DNA of 64,000 nucleotides from NCBI RefSeq assembly GCF_000377905.1, contig NZ_KB898877.1:92340-156339 (forward strand). The letters are read 5' to 3'. Below the pieces are notes generated by a model. That model made no database searches, was not told where the DNA came from, and saw nothing but the letters and a program-made list of their open reading frames with translations. Made by a program: the position numbers and the translations under genes. Of this stretch, positions 47,068 through 54,255 are shown piece by piece. Positions within the stretch are counted from its first letter, which is position 1. Each line of letters opens with the position of its first letter. Origin of the DNA: Thioalkalivibrio sp. ALMg11 (GTDB lineage Bacteria > Pseudomonadota > Gammaproteobacteria > Ectothiorhodospirales > Ectothiorhodospiraceae).

Positions 47068-48207
47068 CTAGTGCGCGTGGATACGCGCCAGCTCCTTGCG
47101 CAGATGCTTGATCGCCGGGGTCACGATGGCCACGAAGTACGACTCGCGCAGCTTGCGCTGGGCGGCAGCGTTCGCCAGGTAGCCCCGGGCGCCGGCATGC
47201 AGCAGCGCGGACTGCGACGCGCGCAACGACATTTCGGAACCCGTCAGGCGCATCTGCAGCACATCAGCAAAGAAGCGCTCGGACTCATCGAAGGGAGTCT
47301 CCGACAAGGCGTAACAGGCCGCGCGACCATCCTCCAGCGCCTCCTCCAGCTCGCCGACCTGGTCATCCAGATAGCCGTTCACGTGGGCCAGCGTCTCGTT
47401 GGCCTCGCGCATGGTCTGGATGCAGCCATCGATCAGCCCCAGCCCCATGCCCATCTGCAGCAGCACGAAGCCGGGCCGGATGCGGCGGATGTACTCGGGC
47501 AGGGAGTCCGCCAGCACGTGTTCATCGGGCACGAACACGCGATCGAAGTGGCAGCCGAAGGTACGCGACCCCTCCAGGGCCGTGAACTCGGGACAGGCCG
47601 TCAGGCTGAAGCCGGGATCGGAACAGTTGATCAGCGCCATCACCGGCCGTGGATTCTCGCCGGCGGTGCGGAAGATCGCCCCGAAGTAGTGATCCTCCCC
47701 AAGGTTGGAGACCCAGGGCAGCGCACCGGAGACCACGTAGCCCCCGTCCACGCGTTCGGCGGAGAGCTTCAGGTCCTCGATATTGGCGAACCACTTCATC
47801 GGGTTGGACAGCGCGGTCGCGCCCAGCGCCTCGGCATTCGCCAGTCTCGGCAGGGCCTCGCGCTTCAGGGTGTCCGAGGCACTGTTCTCCACATACCAGG
47901 CACAGGCGTTCTGGCACCAGGCGACAAAGCCCGTGGTCATGCATTCGGCAGAGATCACCTCGGTCGCGCGGATGGCACTGGCGATATCCGTGGTGCCACT
48001 GGCGTTCTGGCTGGCCAGGTGTCGATTAAACGCGCCGAGGCGACCGGCCTCGCGCAGGAAGTCTTCGGGGTACAGGCCTTCGCGGTCGATGCGGGCGGTC
48101 AGCGGAGCCAGATCGCGCTCCACCAGCGCCTGCAACGCGGCATCGGCATCCGCCGGCCCTGTGGCCGGCGACACCCCCGTCACGTCTCGAGTGCGGGTTT
48201 CAAGCAT
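47068..48207 (-). CDS. Acyl-CoA dehydrogenase-like flavoprotein
   Basis: A 379-residue protein of the acyl-CoA dehydrogenase/flavin monooxygenase fold: N-terminal helices (about 20-110), a beta domain (ALGATALSNPMKWFANIEDLKLSAERVDGGYVVSGALPWVSNLGEDHYFGAIF) and C-terminal helices with LLHAGARGYLANAAAQRKLRESYFVAIVTPAIKHL. The usual catalytic glutamate is not obvious. Related proteins include DszC/SfnC-type monooxygenases as well as true dehydrogenases. Clustered with a rubredoxin reductase and OsmC protein and facing an ABC transporter, it may oxidise an imported nitrogen or sulfur compound. Confidence 0.78.
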   Translation of the reverse strand: MLETRTRDVTGVSPATGPADADAALQALVERDLAPLTARIDREGLYPEDFLREAGRLGAFNRHLASQNASGTTDIASAIRATEVISAECMTTGFVAWCQNACAWYVENSASDTLKREALPRLANAEALGATALSNPMKWFANIEDLKLSAERVDGGYVVSGALPWVSNLGEDHYFGAIFRTAGENPRPVMALINCSDPGFSLTACPEFTALEGSRTFGCHFDRVFVPDEHVLADSLPEYIRRIRPGFVLLQMGMGLGLIDGCIQTMREANETLAHVNGYLDDQVGELEEALEDGRAACYALSETPFDESERFFADVLQMRLTGSEMSLRASQSALLHAGARGYLANAAAQRKLRESYFVAIVTPAIKHLRKELARIHAH

Positions 48208-48241
48208 TGGGGTTTACTCCCGTTGGGCAGCAGGACCGGAT

Positions 48242-48790
48242 TCAGGCCAGCTCGACGCTGAGCTTGACCGGGTTGCGCATGGTGTTGGCGACCGGCGACC
48301 AGAAGTCGGCATGGGCGACCAGTTCCTTCAGCTGCTCCTCGCTGGCATCCCCTTCCAGGTTCGCCTTCACGCGGATATCGGAAAAGCCGAGGTGCTTGTT
48401 TACGTCGGTGTCCCCGACGCCCCATACGGCGGTCACGTTGATATCGCCCTCCAGGGTCAGCTCGAGCTTGGTCAGCGTGATGCCGCGATCGACCGCGTTG
48501 GCGTGCATGCCCACCGACAGGCAGGCGCCCAAGCTGGCCAGCGCGGCTTCGGAGGGGTTCGGTGCGGTGTCGTCGCCCAGCAGATGCGGCGGCTCGTCGA
48601 TCACGTGGGCCTCGAGGTCGCGCACGAAGGTCAGGTTGCGGAACTTGCCCTCGCAGACCGTGGTGGCCTTCAGGGTCACGATGTTCTCGGGGTTGGCCTT
48701 GCCCTTGGCGGCGAGGTTATTGAGGCCATTCTGGTCGATCGGCTCCAGGCCGTTGACGGACAGGGAGGTGGTGGCTTCGGCTGCGGACAT
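48242..48790 (-). CDS. OsmC-family protein
   Basis: A 182-residue OsmC/Ohr-fold protein. The core helix motif NPSEAALASLGACLSVGMHANA holds the peroxidatic-type Cys90. The position of the second catalytic cysteine in OsmC/Ohr (AKAGCPVS) reads AHADFWSPVANTM, so the usual two-cysteine peroxidase chemistry is probably absent; Cys46 (TTVCEGK) is elsewhere. Many members of this subgroup are of unknown function. First gene after a sigma-54 promoter, 34 bases before the flavoprotein gene. Confidence 0.85.
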   Translation of the reverse strand: MSAAEATTSLSVNGLEPIDQNGLNNLAAKGKANPENIVTLKATTVCEGKFRNLTFVRDLEAHVIDEPPHLLGDDTAPNPSEAALASLGACLSVGMHANAVDRGITLTKLELTLEGDINVTAVWGVGDTDVNKHLGFSDIRVKANLEGDASEEQLKELVAHADFWSPVANTMRNPVKLSVELA

Positions 48791-48853
48791 GGTGTAGCTC
48801 CTGATGGTTGGGATTCGTCGATCCCCGGCATTCGACCGGGTCGTCCATCCCGG

Positions 48854-48869
48854 TGCAGAACCCGTGCCA
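48854..48869 (-). promoter_or_regulatory. Sigma-54 promoter of the osmC-like operon
   Basis: On the minus strand: TGGCACG-N4-CTGCA, with -24 at 48863-48869 and -12 at 48854-48858. Predicted start near 48842, about 50 bases before the OsmC ATG. It faces away from the divergent promoter at 49116, with TTTGTCC repeats between them. Confidence 0.75.
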
Positions 48870-48935
48870 AAACCGTGCAGACCGCAGCAGCAAGCCGTTT
48901 GCCGGCAATCCCTCCGAAATCGGAAGCGCCCCGGA

Positions 48936-48990
48936 TGGACAATCCGTCCACTTTGTCCATTCCGGTCGCCCACATTGTCCGGTTTGTCCA
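48936..48990. promoter_or_regulatory. Candidate activator-binding sites between the divergent sigma-54 promoters
   Basis: TGGACAA (48936-48942) and TTGTCCA (48953-48959) form an inverted repeat with a 10-base spacer, followed by ATTGTCC (48974-48980) and TTTGTCCA (48983-48990). They lie about 70-120 bases upstream of the minus-strand -24 element and 126-180 bases upstream of the plus-strand one, right for an enhancer. The TTTGTCC core recurs at 54090-54131. Confidence 0.6.
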
Positions 48991-49115
48991 GTGCGACCGG
49001 TGCCATCGAAGACCCAGTGCCACTGCACCGCCGTTCACCCCGCCCCAGCCCATCCCGCTTCAACGCGCCGTTTCCGCTCGCCTTAAGGGGGAATGTCCCG
49101 AGCACGCTGCGGATT

Positions 49116-49130
49116 TGGCACGCCACTTGT
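49116..49130 (+). promoter_or_regulatory. Sigma-54 promoter of the first ABC transporter operon
   Basis: TGGCACG-N4-TTGT (-24 at 49116-49122, -12 at 49127-49130). Predicted start near 49142, about 60 bases before the ATPase gene start. The rest of the 414-base gap 48791-49204 holds only the divergent promoter and the repeats. Confidence 0.75.
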
Positions 49131-49204
49131 AAGGAACCCCTGGGAACGCGCCGCCGAACCGATCCAACCGGCGGCTCATGAACGCAGGTCAAGAGGGAAA
49201 CGCC

Positions 49205-50059
49205 ATGGGCGCCGCCATCTCCATCGACTACATCACCCATCACTATCCCAAGCAGGAAGAACCCACGCTGAAGGACATCCAGGTCACCGTCGCACCGGGC
49301 GAGACCGTGGCCCTGATCGGCCAGAGTGGCTGCGGCAAGTCCACCCTGCTGCACATGCTCGCGGGGCTGCTGCTGCCGAGCGAAGGCTGCGTGCGCATCA
49401 ATGGCCACCAGGTCATCAAGCCGAGCCCGCGCTGGAACATGATGTTCCAGAAGCCCTCGCTCTACCCCTGGATGACGGTACGCAAGAACGCCTCCCTGGG
49501 CCTGATCTTCCAGGGCCGCAAGCGCGACATGCGCGACCGTATCGACGAGCTGCTGGAGACCGTGGGCCTGACCGAGAAGGCCGAGGTCAACGTGCAGTCG
49601 CTCTCCGGCGGCCAGCAACAACGTGTCGCTTTGGCCCGCAGTCTGGCCACCGACCCCGAGCTGCTCCTGCTGGACGAGCCGTTCTCGGCCCTCGACGCCT
49701 TTACCCGCGTTGCGCTGCAGGACGAGGTCACCCGACTGGCCCGCGAGCGCCGGATCTCGGTGGTCTTCGTCACCCACGACATCGAGGAGGCCGTCGCCAT
49801 GGCCGATCGCGTCCTGGTCATGGGCTCCAACCCGGGGACCATCACCGCCGAACTGCATATCGACATCGCCCACCCGCGCGATCGCAACAGCCAGGCCTTC
49901 GTCGACCGCAAGGCCGAACTGATGGGCTACTTCGGCGCCACACGCGCCCCGGCCGCTGACAAGGGCGGGGCAGAAGCCGAAGCCCCGACGTCGGAAACCG
50001 AAAGCGAACAGGCCGAATCGGCCGCCACCGAATCCCGGGCCCGCGTACGCGCCGCCTGA
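49205..50059 (+). CDS. ABC transporter ATPase (NrtD/SsuB type), first system
   Basis: A 284-residue ATPase. The ATG MGAAISIDYI has AGAGGG upstream and is preferred to an ATG nine codons earlier without a site. Walker A is GQSGCGKST, the signature LSGGQQQR, Walker B LLLLDEPFSALD, and the switch histidine is in FVTHD. The last 45 residues are an Ala/Glu-rich tail unlike usual family ends. First gene of an ATPase-SBP-permease operon after a sigma-54 promoter. Substrate unknown; family members import nitrate, cyanate, bicarbonate or sulfonates. Confidence 0.9.
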   Translation: MGAAISIDYITHHYPKQEEPTLKDIQVTVAPGETVALIGQSGCGKSTLLHMLAGLLLPSEGCVRINGHQVIKPSPRWNMMFQKPSLYPWMTVRKNASLGLIFQGRKRDMRDRIDELLETVGLTEKAEVNVQSLSGGQQQRVALARSLATDPELLLLDEPFSALDAFTRVALQDEVTRLARERRISVVFVTHDIEEAVAMADRVLVMGSNPGTITAELHIDIAHPRDRNSQAFVDRKAELMGYFGATRAPAADKGGAEAEAPTSETESEQAESAATESRARVRAA

Positions 50060-50103
50060 TCCACCGCCGCCATTGTCCCGAACCCGAGCGAGGAACCGCC
50101 ACC

Positions 50104-51387
50104 ATGTGCAACTGCGACAATCACCACGACATCGACAGCGAACTGGACCGGCTGCTGGACCGCAGCTTCTCCCGCCGTAACTTTCTGCGTACCGCCGCCG
50201 TCGGCGGCCTGGCCGGGAGCGGGCTGGCCCTGCCCGGTTCGCTATTTGGGGCCGAACCCGGGGGCCTTGAGGAGCCCGAAGGCGTCGTCAGCGATTTCGA
50301 CGGCGTCGTGCGCATCGGCTACATCCCGATCACGGACGCGGCCGCCCTGCTGGTCGCCCACTCCGAGGGCTATTTCGAGGACGAAGGGCTGGAGGTCGCC
50401 GATCCCCAGCTGATCCGCGGCTGGTCGCCGCTGATCGAGTCCTTCGCCGCCAACCGCTTCAACCTGGTGCACCTGCTGAAGCCGATCCCGCTGTGGATGC
50501 GTTACCAGAACGACTTCCCGGTGAAGATCATGTCCTGGGCCCACACCAATGGCTCGGCCGTGGTGACAGGCCGCCATGTCGACGTGCAGAGCTTCGCCGA
50601 CCTCGGCGGCAAGAGCGTTGCCGTGCCCTACTGGTATTCCATGCACAACGTGGTCATGCAGATGGCCCTGCGCGATGCCGGCCTGACGCCGGTGATCCGC
50701 GACCAGGGCGACGCCCTGGAGGCGCACGAGGTCAACCTGATGCTCATGCCGCCGCCGGACATGCCGCCGGCCCTGGCCGCGCGCTCCATTGATGCCTACA
50801 TCGTCGCCGAGCCGTTCAACGCCGCCGGCGAACTGCTGGCGCGCGGCAACGTGCTGCGCTTCACCGGCGATATCTGGAAGAACCACCCCTGCTGCGTGGT
50901 CTGCATGAACGAGCGCCTGACCACCCGCGAGCCGGAATGGACCCAGAAGGTGATGAACGCCGTGGTCCGCGCCCAGGGCACCATCCAGCAGGACAAGAAG
51001 ACCGTCGCCACCATGCTCTCGCGCGATGGCAAGGGCTACCTGCCGATGCCCGCCAACGTAGTGGAACGCGCGATGACCAACTATCACGACGACAGCACCT
51101 ACGCCGACAGCGGCGCGATCCGTCACCCCGAGTGGGAAAACGGTCGCATCGACTTCTCGCCCTGGCCCTACCCGTCCGCGACCAAGATGCTGGTCGGCGC
51201 CATGAACGAGACCCTGGTCGGCGGCGACACCACCTTCCTCGAAGGCCTGGATCCGGACTTCGTCACTGACGACCTGGTGAACTACGACTTCGTGCGCAAG
51301 GCCATGGAGAAACACACCGCCTGGCAGGGCGCCCCGGGCGTGGACATGGATTCGCCCTATGCCCGCGAGGAGGTGGTGGTCCTATGA
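50104..51387 (+). CDS. Tat-exported ABC substrate-binding protein (NrtA/CmpA/SsuA-like), first system
   Basis: A 427-residue periplasmic binding protein. The N-terminus is Cys/His-rich (MCNCDNHHD) and precedes a Tat signal: SRRNFLR (23-29) with a hydrophobic stretch to about 45. The binding domain follows: VRIGYIPITDAAALLVAHSEGYFEDEGLEV, IMSWAHTNGSAVVTG, VPYWYSMHNVVMQMALRDAGL, VNLMLMPPPDMPPAL. These features place it in the NMT1/NrtA superfamily, distant from its neighbour at 54256. The ligand cannot be read from sequence. It overlaps the permease gene by 4 bases. Confidence 0.88.
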   Translation: MCNCDNHHDIDSELDRLLDRSFSRRNFLRTAAVGGLAGSGLALPGSLFGAEPGGLEEPEGVVSDFDGVVRIGYIPITDAAALLVAHSEGYFEDEGLEVADPQLIRGWSPLIESFAANRFNLVHLLKPIPLWMRYQNDFPVKIMSWAHTNGSAVVTGRHVDVQSFADLGGKSVAVPYWYSMHNVVMQMALRDAGLTPVIRDQGDALEAHEVNLMLMPPPDMPPALAARSIDAYIVAEPFNAAGELLARGNVLRFTGDIWKNHPCCVVCMNERLTTREPEWTQKVMNAVVRAQGTIQQDKKTVATMLSRDGKGYLPMPANVVERAMTNYHDDSTYADSGAIRHPEWENGRIDFSPWPYPSATKMLVGAMNETLVGGDTTFLEGLDPDFVTDDLVNYDFVRKAMEKHTAWQGAPGVDMDSPYAREEVVVL

Positions 51388-52223
51388 ACCGCGAAGCGAC
51401 CCTCTCCGCCGACACCGCGACCGTGGAGCGGCCCATGCCGGTGCTGCGGTTCGCGGACCAAGCGCGCCGGGCGCTGCAGTACCCGGCGCTCGGCATCGCC
51501 GGACTGTTCGCCCTGTGGTGGTGGGGCGGCTGGGCCATCGCCAACAACGAGGACACGATGGCCTTCGCCAGCTTCGCCCCCGGGCCGACGCTGACGGCCT
51601 TCTGGGACATCGTCAGTTCCGGGGCCGTCTGGAAACCGATCGAGTCCAGCCTGTACCGCGTGGGCTGGGGGCTGGGCTACGCCATCGCCATCGGTGTGCC
51701 GATGGGCGTGATGATCGGCTACTTCCTGACGCTCAAGCAGGTGACCCACGTACCGTTCCAGTTCCTGCGGATGATCTCGCCGCTGGCCTGGATGCCCATC
51801 GCGGTGCTGGCCTTCGCCACCTGGGATGCAGCCATCATCTTCCTCATCGCCATCGCGGCGGTCTGGCCAATCACCTATGCCACCGCGCACGGGGTGCAGC
51901 GCATCGATCCGATGTGGCTCAAGGTGGGCAACAACCTGGGCGCCAACCCGTACCACACCCTGCGCTATATCGTGATGCCCGCGATCGCGCAGGACGTGTT
52001 TGCCGGGATTCGCCTGGCGGTCGGGGTGGCCTGGATCGTGCTGGTGCCAGCCGAATACCTGGGCGTCACCTCCGGGCTTGGCTATGCCATCAACGATGCC
52101 CGCGACACCCTGGAGTACGACAAGCTGGCGGCCTTCGTGCTGGTTATCGGCATCATCGGCTACATGCTCGATGCCATCTGCGTACGCCTGATCAAGCGCA
52201 GCAGCTATCACGCGGAGGGCTGA
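51384..52223 (+). CDS. ABC transporter permease (SsuC/NrtB type), first system
   Basis: A 279-residue inner-membrane permease with about six helices. The ATP-coupling EAA-type loop is near VGNNLGANPYHTLRYIVMPAIAQDVFAGIRLAVGVAWIVLV. N-terminal LGIAGLFALWWWGGWAIANNEDTM and RMISPLAWMPIAVLAF are typical of the nitrate/sulfonate/bicarbonate permease family. A terminator follows at 52242. Confidence 0.9.
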   Translation: MNREATLSADTATVERPMPVLRFADQARRALQYPALGIAGLFALWWWGGWAIANNEDTMAFASFAPGPTLTAFWDIVSSGAVWKPIESSLYRVGWGLGYAIAIGVPMGVMIGYFLTLKQVTHVPFQFLRMISPLAWMPIAVLAFATWDAAIIFLIAIAAVWPITYATAHGVQRIDPMWLKVGNNLGANPYHTLRYIVMPAIAQDVFAGIRLAVGVAWIVLVPAEYLGVTSGLGYAINDARDTLEYDKLAAFVLVIGIIGYMLDAICVRLIKRSSYHAEG

Positions 52224-52241
52224 CCCCTCGGCAATGCCCTG

Positions 52242-52269
52242 GCCCGGCCATTCCTGGCCGGGCCTTTTC
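52242..52269 (+). terminator. Intrinsic terminator after the first ABC operon
   Basis: GGCCCGGCCA-TTCC-TGGCCGGGCC followed by TTTTC. It separates the transporter operon from the activator gene. Confidence 0.85.
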
Positions 52270-52391
52270 ATGCGCCCGTAAAGCGGGCAAGTGCGACCCA
52301 ACAGTGCAAGGCCCTGCCCCACTGCGAGGCAACAGGACCCTCGCGACCCATCCAGTCACCCCGAACCCCCGCCAAAACGCCGTTTCTGTAC

Positions 52392-52407
52392 TGGCAGGCT
52401 TTCTGCA
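52392..52407 (+). promoter_or_regulatory. Possible sigma-54 promoter of the activator gene
   Basis: TGGCAGG-N4-CTGCA with correct spacing. The predicted start site falls at the ATG (52419), so the message would be leaderless or translation would begin further in. It is weaker than the other sites in this region. Confidence 0.4.
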
Positions 52408-52418
52408 TAACCCGAACC

Positions 52419-54068
52419 ATGGCACTGCAACCCCTACCCGCTTCGACCCCACCGGACCTGGCCACGCGGGAGCAGGAGATCACCCTGCTGCTGGAGGTCG
52501 CCAAGCTGATGGGACGCTCCGGCGACCCGGATGCCGCGATCTACCGCATCCTCGGCATGATGTCGCAGCTACTGGGGTTGAACCGGGGGCGCGTCCTGTT
52601 GCCGGACCCGAACAGCGGGCAGCTGCGCATCCGCCACGCCTACGGCCTGACCGATGCCGAGCGCGATCGCGGCAGCTACAGCCTCGGCGAGGGCGTCACC
52701 GGGCGCGTCATGAAGACCGGCCAGATTGCCCTGATCCAGGACATCGACAACGAGCCCGAATACCTCGCGCGCGCCATCGACCGCTCCACCCTGCCGCAGG
52801 AAACGGTCGCCTATATCGCCGTGCCCATCGTCCAGGACGAACACGCCATCGGCGTGCTGGGCGTCCATCGCCTGCGGCGACGCTCGCGCCAGTTCCAGGA
52901 CGACCTGAACCTGCTGCGGGTGGTCGCCAGCATGATCGGCCAGGTCCTGCGCATCCACCAGCTGATCGCGGAACGCACCGCCGAACTGGTCTCGGAGAAT
53001 CGCTATCTAAAAAGCGCCCTGGATACCCAGGGCGGCCAATACGGCATCCTCGGCGAGAGCCCGGCCCTGCGCCACGTCCTCAAGCAGGTCCACCGTATCG
53101 CCGACACCCAGGCCACCGTGCTGGTGACCGGGGCCTCCGGGACCGGCAAGGAGAAGATCGCGCGCATGATCCACCGGATCAGCCAGCGCAATCCGAAGCC
53201 GTTCATCTCCATCAACTGCGCCGCCATCCCGGCCGACCTGCTGGAATCCGAGCTGTTTGGCCACGAGAAAGGCGCCTTCACCGGCGCCTCCAGCGCCAAG
53301 ACCGGCAAGATCGCGCTGGCCGACGGCGGCACGCTGTTCCTGGACGAGATCGGCGACATGCCGGAGGCGCTGCAGTCGAAGATCCTGCGTGTACTCCAGG
53401 AGCGGGTGGTACAACCCATCGGTGGCAACCGCGACATCCCGGTGGACGTGCGCATTATCGCGGCGACCCATCAGAACCTGCAGGCCGCGGTAAACGCCGG
53501 GCACTTCCGTCTGGATCTGTTCTACCGCCTCAACGTGATCCCGCTACACATGCCCGCCCTGCGCGACCGGGCCAGCGACATCCGCCTGCTCACCCGCCAC
53601 TTTCTCGACCGCTACACCCATCTGCACGGCTGGAACGTGGTGGTGGACGACCGCGTTCTGGAACGCCTCGAGGCCTTCGACTGGCCGGGCAACATCCGCC
53701 AGCTGGAGAACGTGCTGGAGCGCGCGGTGCTGCTGTCCACCGACGGCCGTATCGGCACGCCGCTGATCGACGAGATCCTGCACGAGGAATCCCGCATCAG
53801 TCCGTTGGAGAGCGAAAGGTACGGACTCCGGGACGCGCTTGTGCCGGCACCATCGACGCACAGCGAACCCCGAACCCTGCCCCCTTCCGGCGCAGCCTGC
53901 ACCAGCGCGGTGCGTCCCTACCAGCGTGTGCACGCCACCGAGGCGGAGCGCCTGAAGCGCGCGATCGAGCAGACCGGCGGCAACAAGACTCGCGCCGCAA
54001 TGGACCTCGGGCTGACCCCGCGCCAGCTGCGCTACCGCCTGAAAAAGCTCGGCATACAAACCACTTAG
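52419..54068 (+). CDS. Sigma-54 dependent activator with GAF, AAA+ and Fis-type HTH domains
   Basis: A 549-residue NifA-type enhancer-binding protein. The domains are GAF (about 20-180; YSLGEGVTGRVMKTGQIALIQDI), AAA+ (about 205-445) with Walker A GASGTGKE (238-245), the sigma-54-contacting GAFTGA (285-290), Walker B GTLFLDE (304-310), and a C-terminal Fis-type HTH (about 505-549; KTRAAMDLGLTPRQLRYRLKKLG). It lies between two transporter operons that both have sigma-54 promoters, so it is the likely activator of all. The GAF ligand is unknown. No receiver domain is present. Confidence 0.93.
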   Translation: MALQPLPASTPPDLATREQEITLLLEVAKLMGRSGDPDAAIYRILGMMSQLLGLNRGRVLLPDPNSGQLRIRHAYGLTDAERDRGSYSLGEGVTGRVMKTGQIALIQDIDNEPEYLARAIDRSTLPQETVAYIAVPIVQDEHAIGVLGVHRLRRRSRQFQDDLNLLRVVASMIGQVLRIHQLIAERTAELVSENRYLKSALDTQGGQYGILGESPALRHVLKQVHRIADTQATVLVTGASGTGKEKIARMIHRISQRNPKPFISINCAAIPADLLESELFGHEKGAFTGASSAKTGKIALADGGTLFLDEIGDMPEALQSKILRVLQERVVQPIGGNRDIPVDVRIIAATHQNLQAAVNAGHFRLDLFYRLNVIPLHMPALRDRASDIRLLTRHFLDRYTHLHGWNVVVDDRVLERLEAFDWPGNIRQLENVLERAVLLSTDGRIGTPLIDEILHEESRISPLESERYGLRDALVPAPSTHSEPRTLPPSGAACTSAVRPYQRVHATEAERLKRAIEQTGGNKTRAAMDLGLTPRQLRYRLKKLGIQTT

Positions 54069-54089
54069 CCCCACCACCCGGCGTGTACC

Positions 54090-54131
54090 GGACCTTTTGT
54101 CCGCTCTGTCGACAAAGCCGACAAAAGGTCC
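54090..54131. promoter_or_regulatory. Inverted repeat, candidate activator-binding site for the cyanate operon
   Basis: GGACCTTTTGTC (54090-54101) and GACAAAAGGTCC (54120-54131) are perfect complements, with a central TGTCGACA palindrome (54107-54114). It lies 47-88 bases upstream of the -24 element at 54178. The half-sites share TTTGTCC with 48936-48990. The 187-base gap 54069-54255 holds only this and the promoter. Confidence 0.7.
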
Positions 54132-54177
54132 GCTCTCCCGCGTCCCCGCCCCGCCCTACCGACCCGTTCCCCACGTT

Positions 54178-54193
54178 TGGCATGGCACCTGCA
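54178..54193 (+). promoter_or_regulatory. Sigma-54 promoter of the cyanate transporter-cynS operon
   Basis: TGGCATG-N4-CTGCA (-24 at 54178-54184, -12 at 54189-54193). Predicted start near 54205, about 50 bases before the substrate-binding protein ATG. Confidence 0.75.
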
Positions 54194-54255
54194 AAGACCC
54201 TCGACATGCGCGGCAACGAAGCCCGCATCGAATCGACCCACGAGGAGAGCCGACC

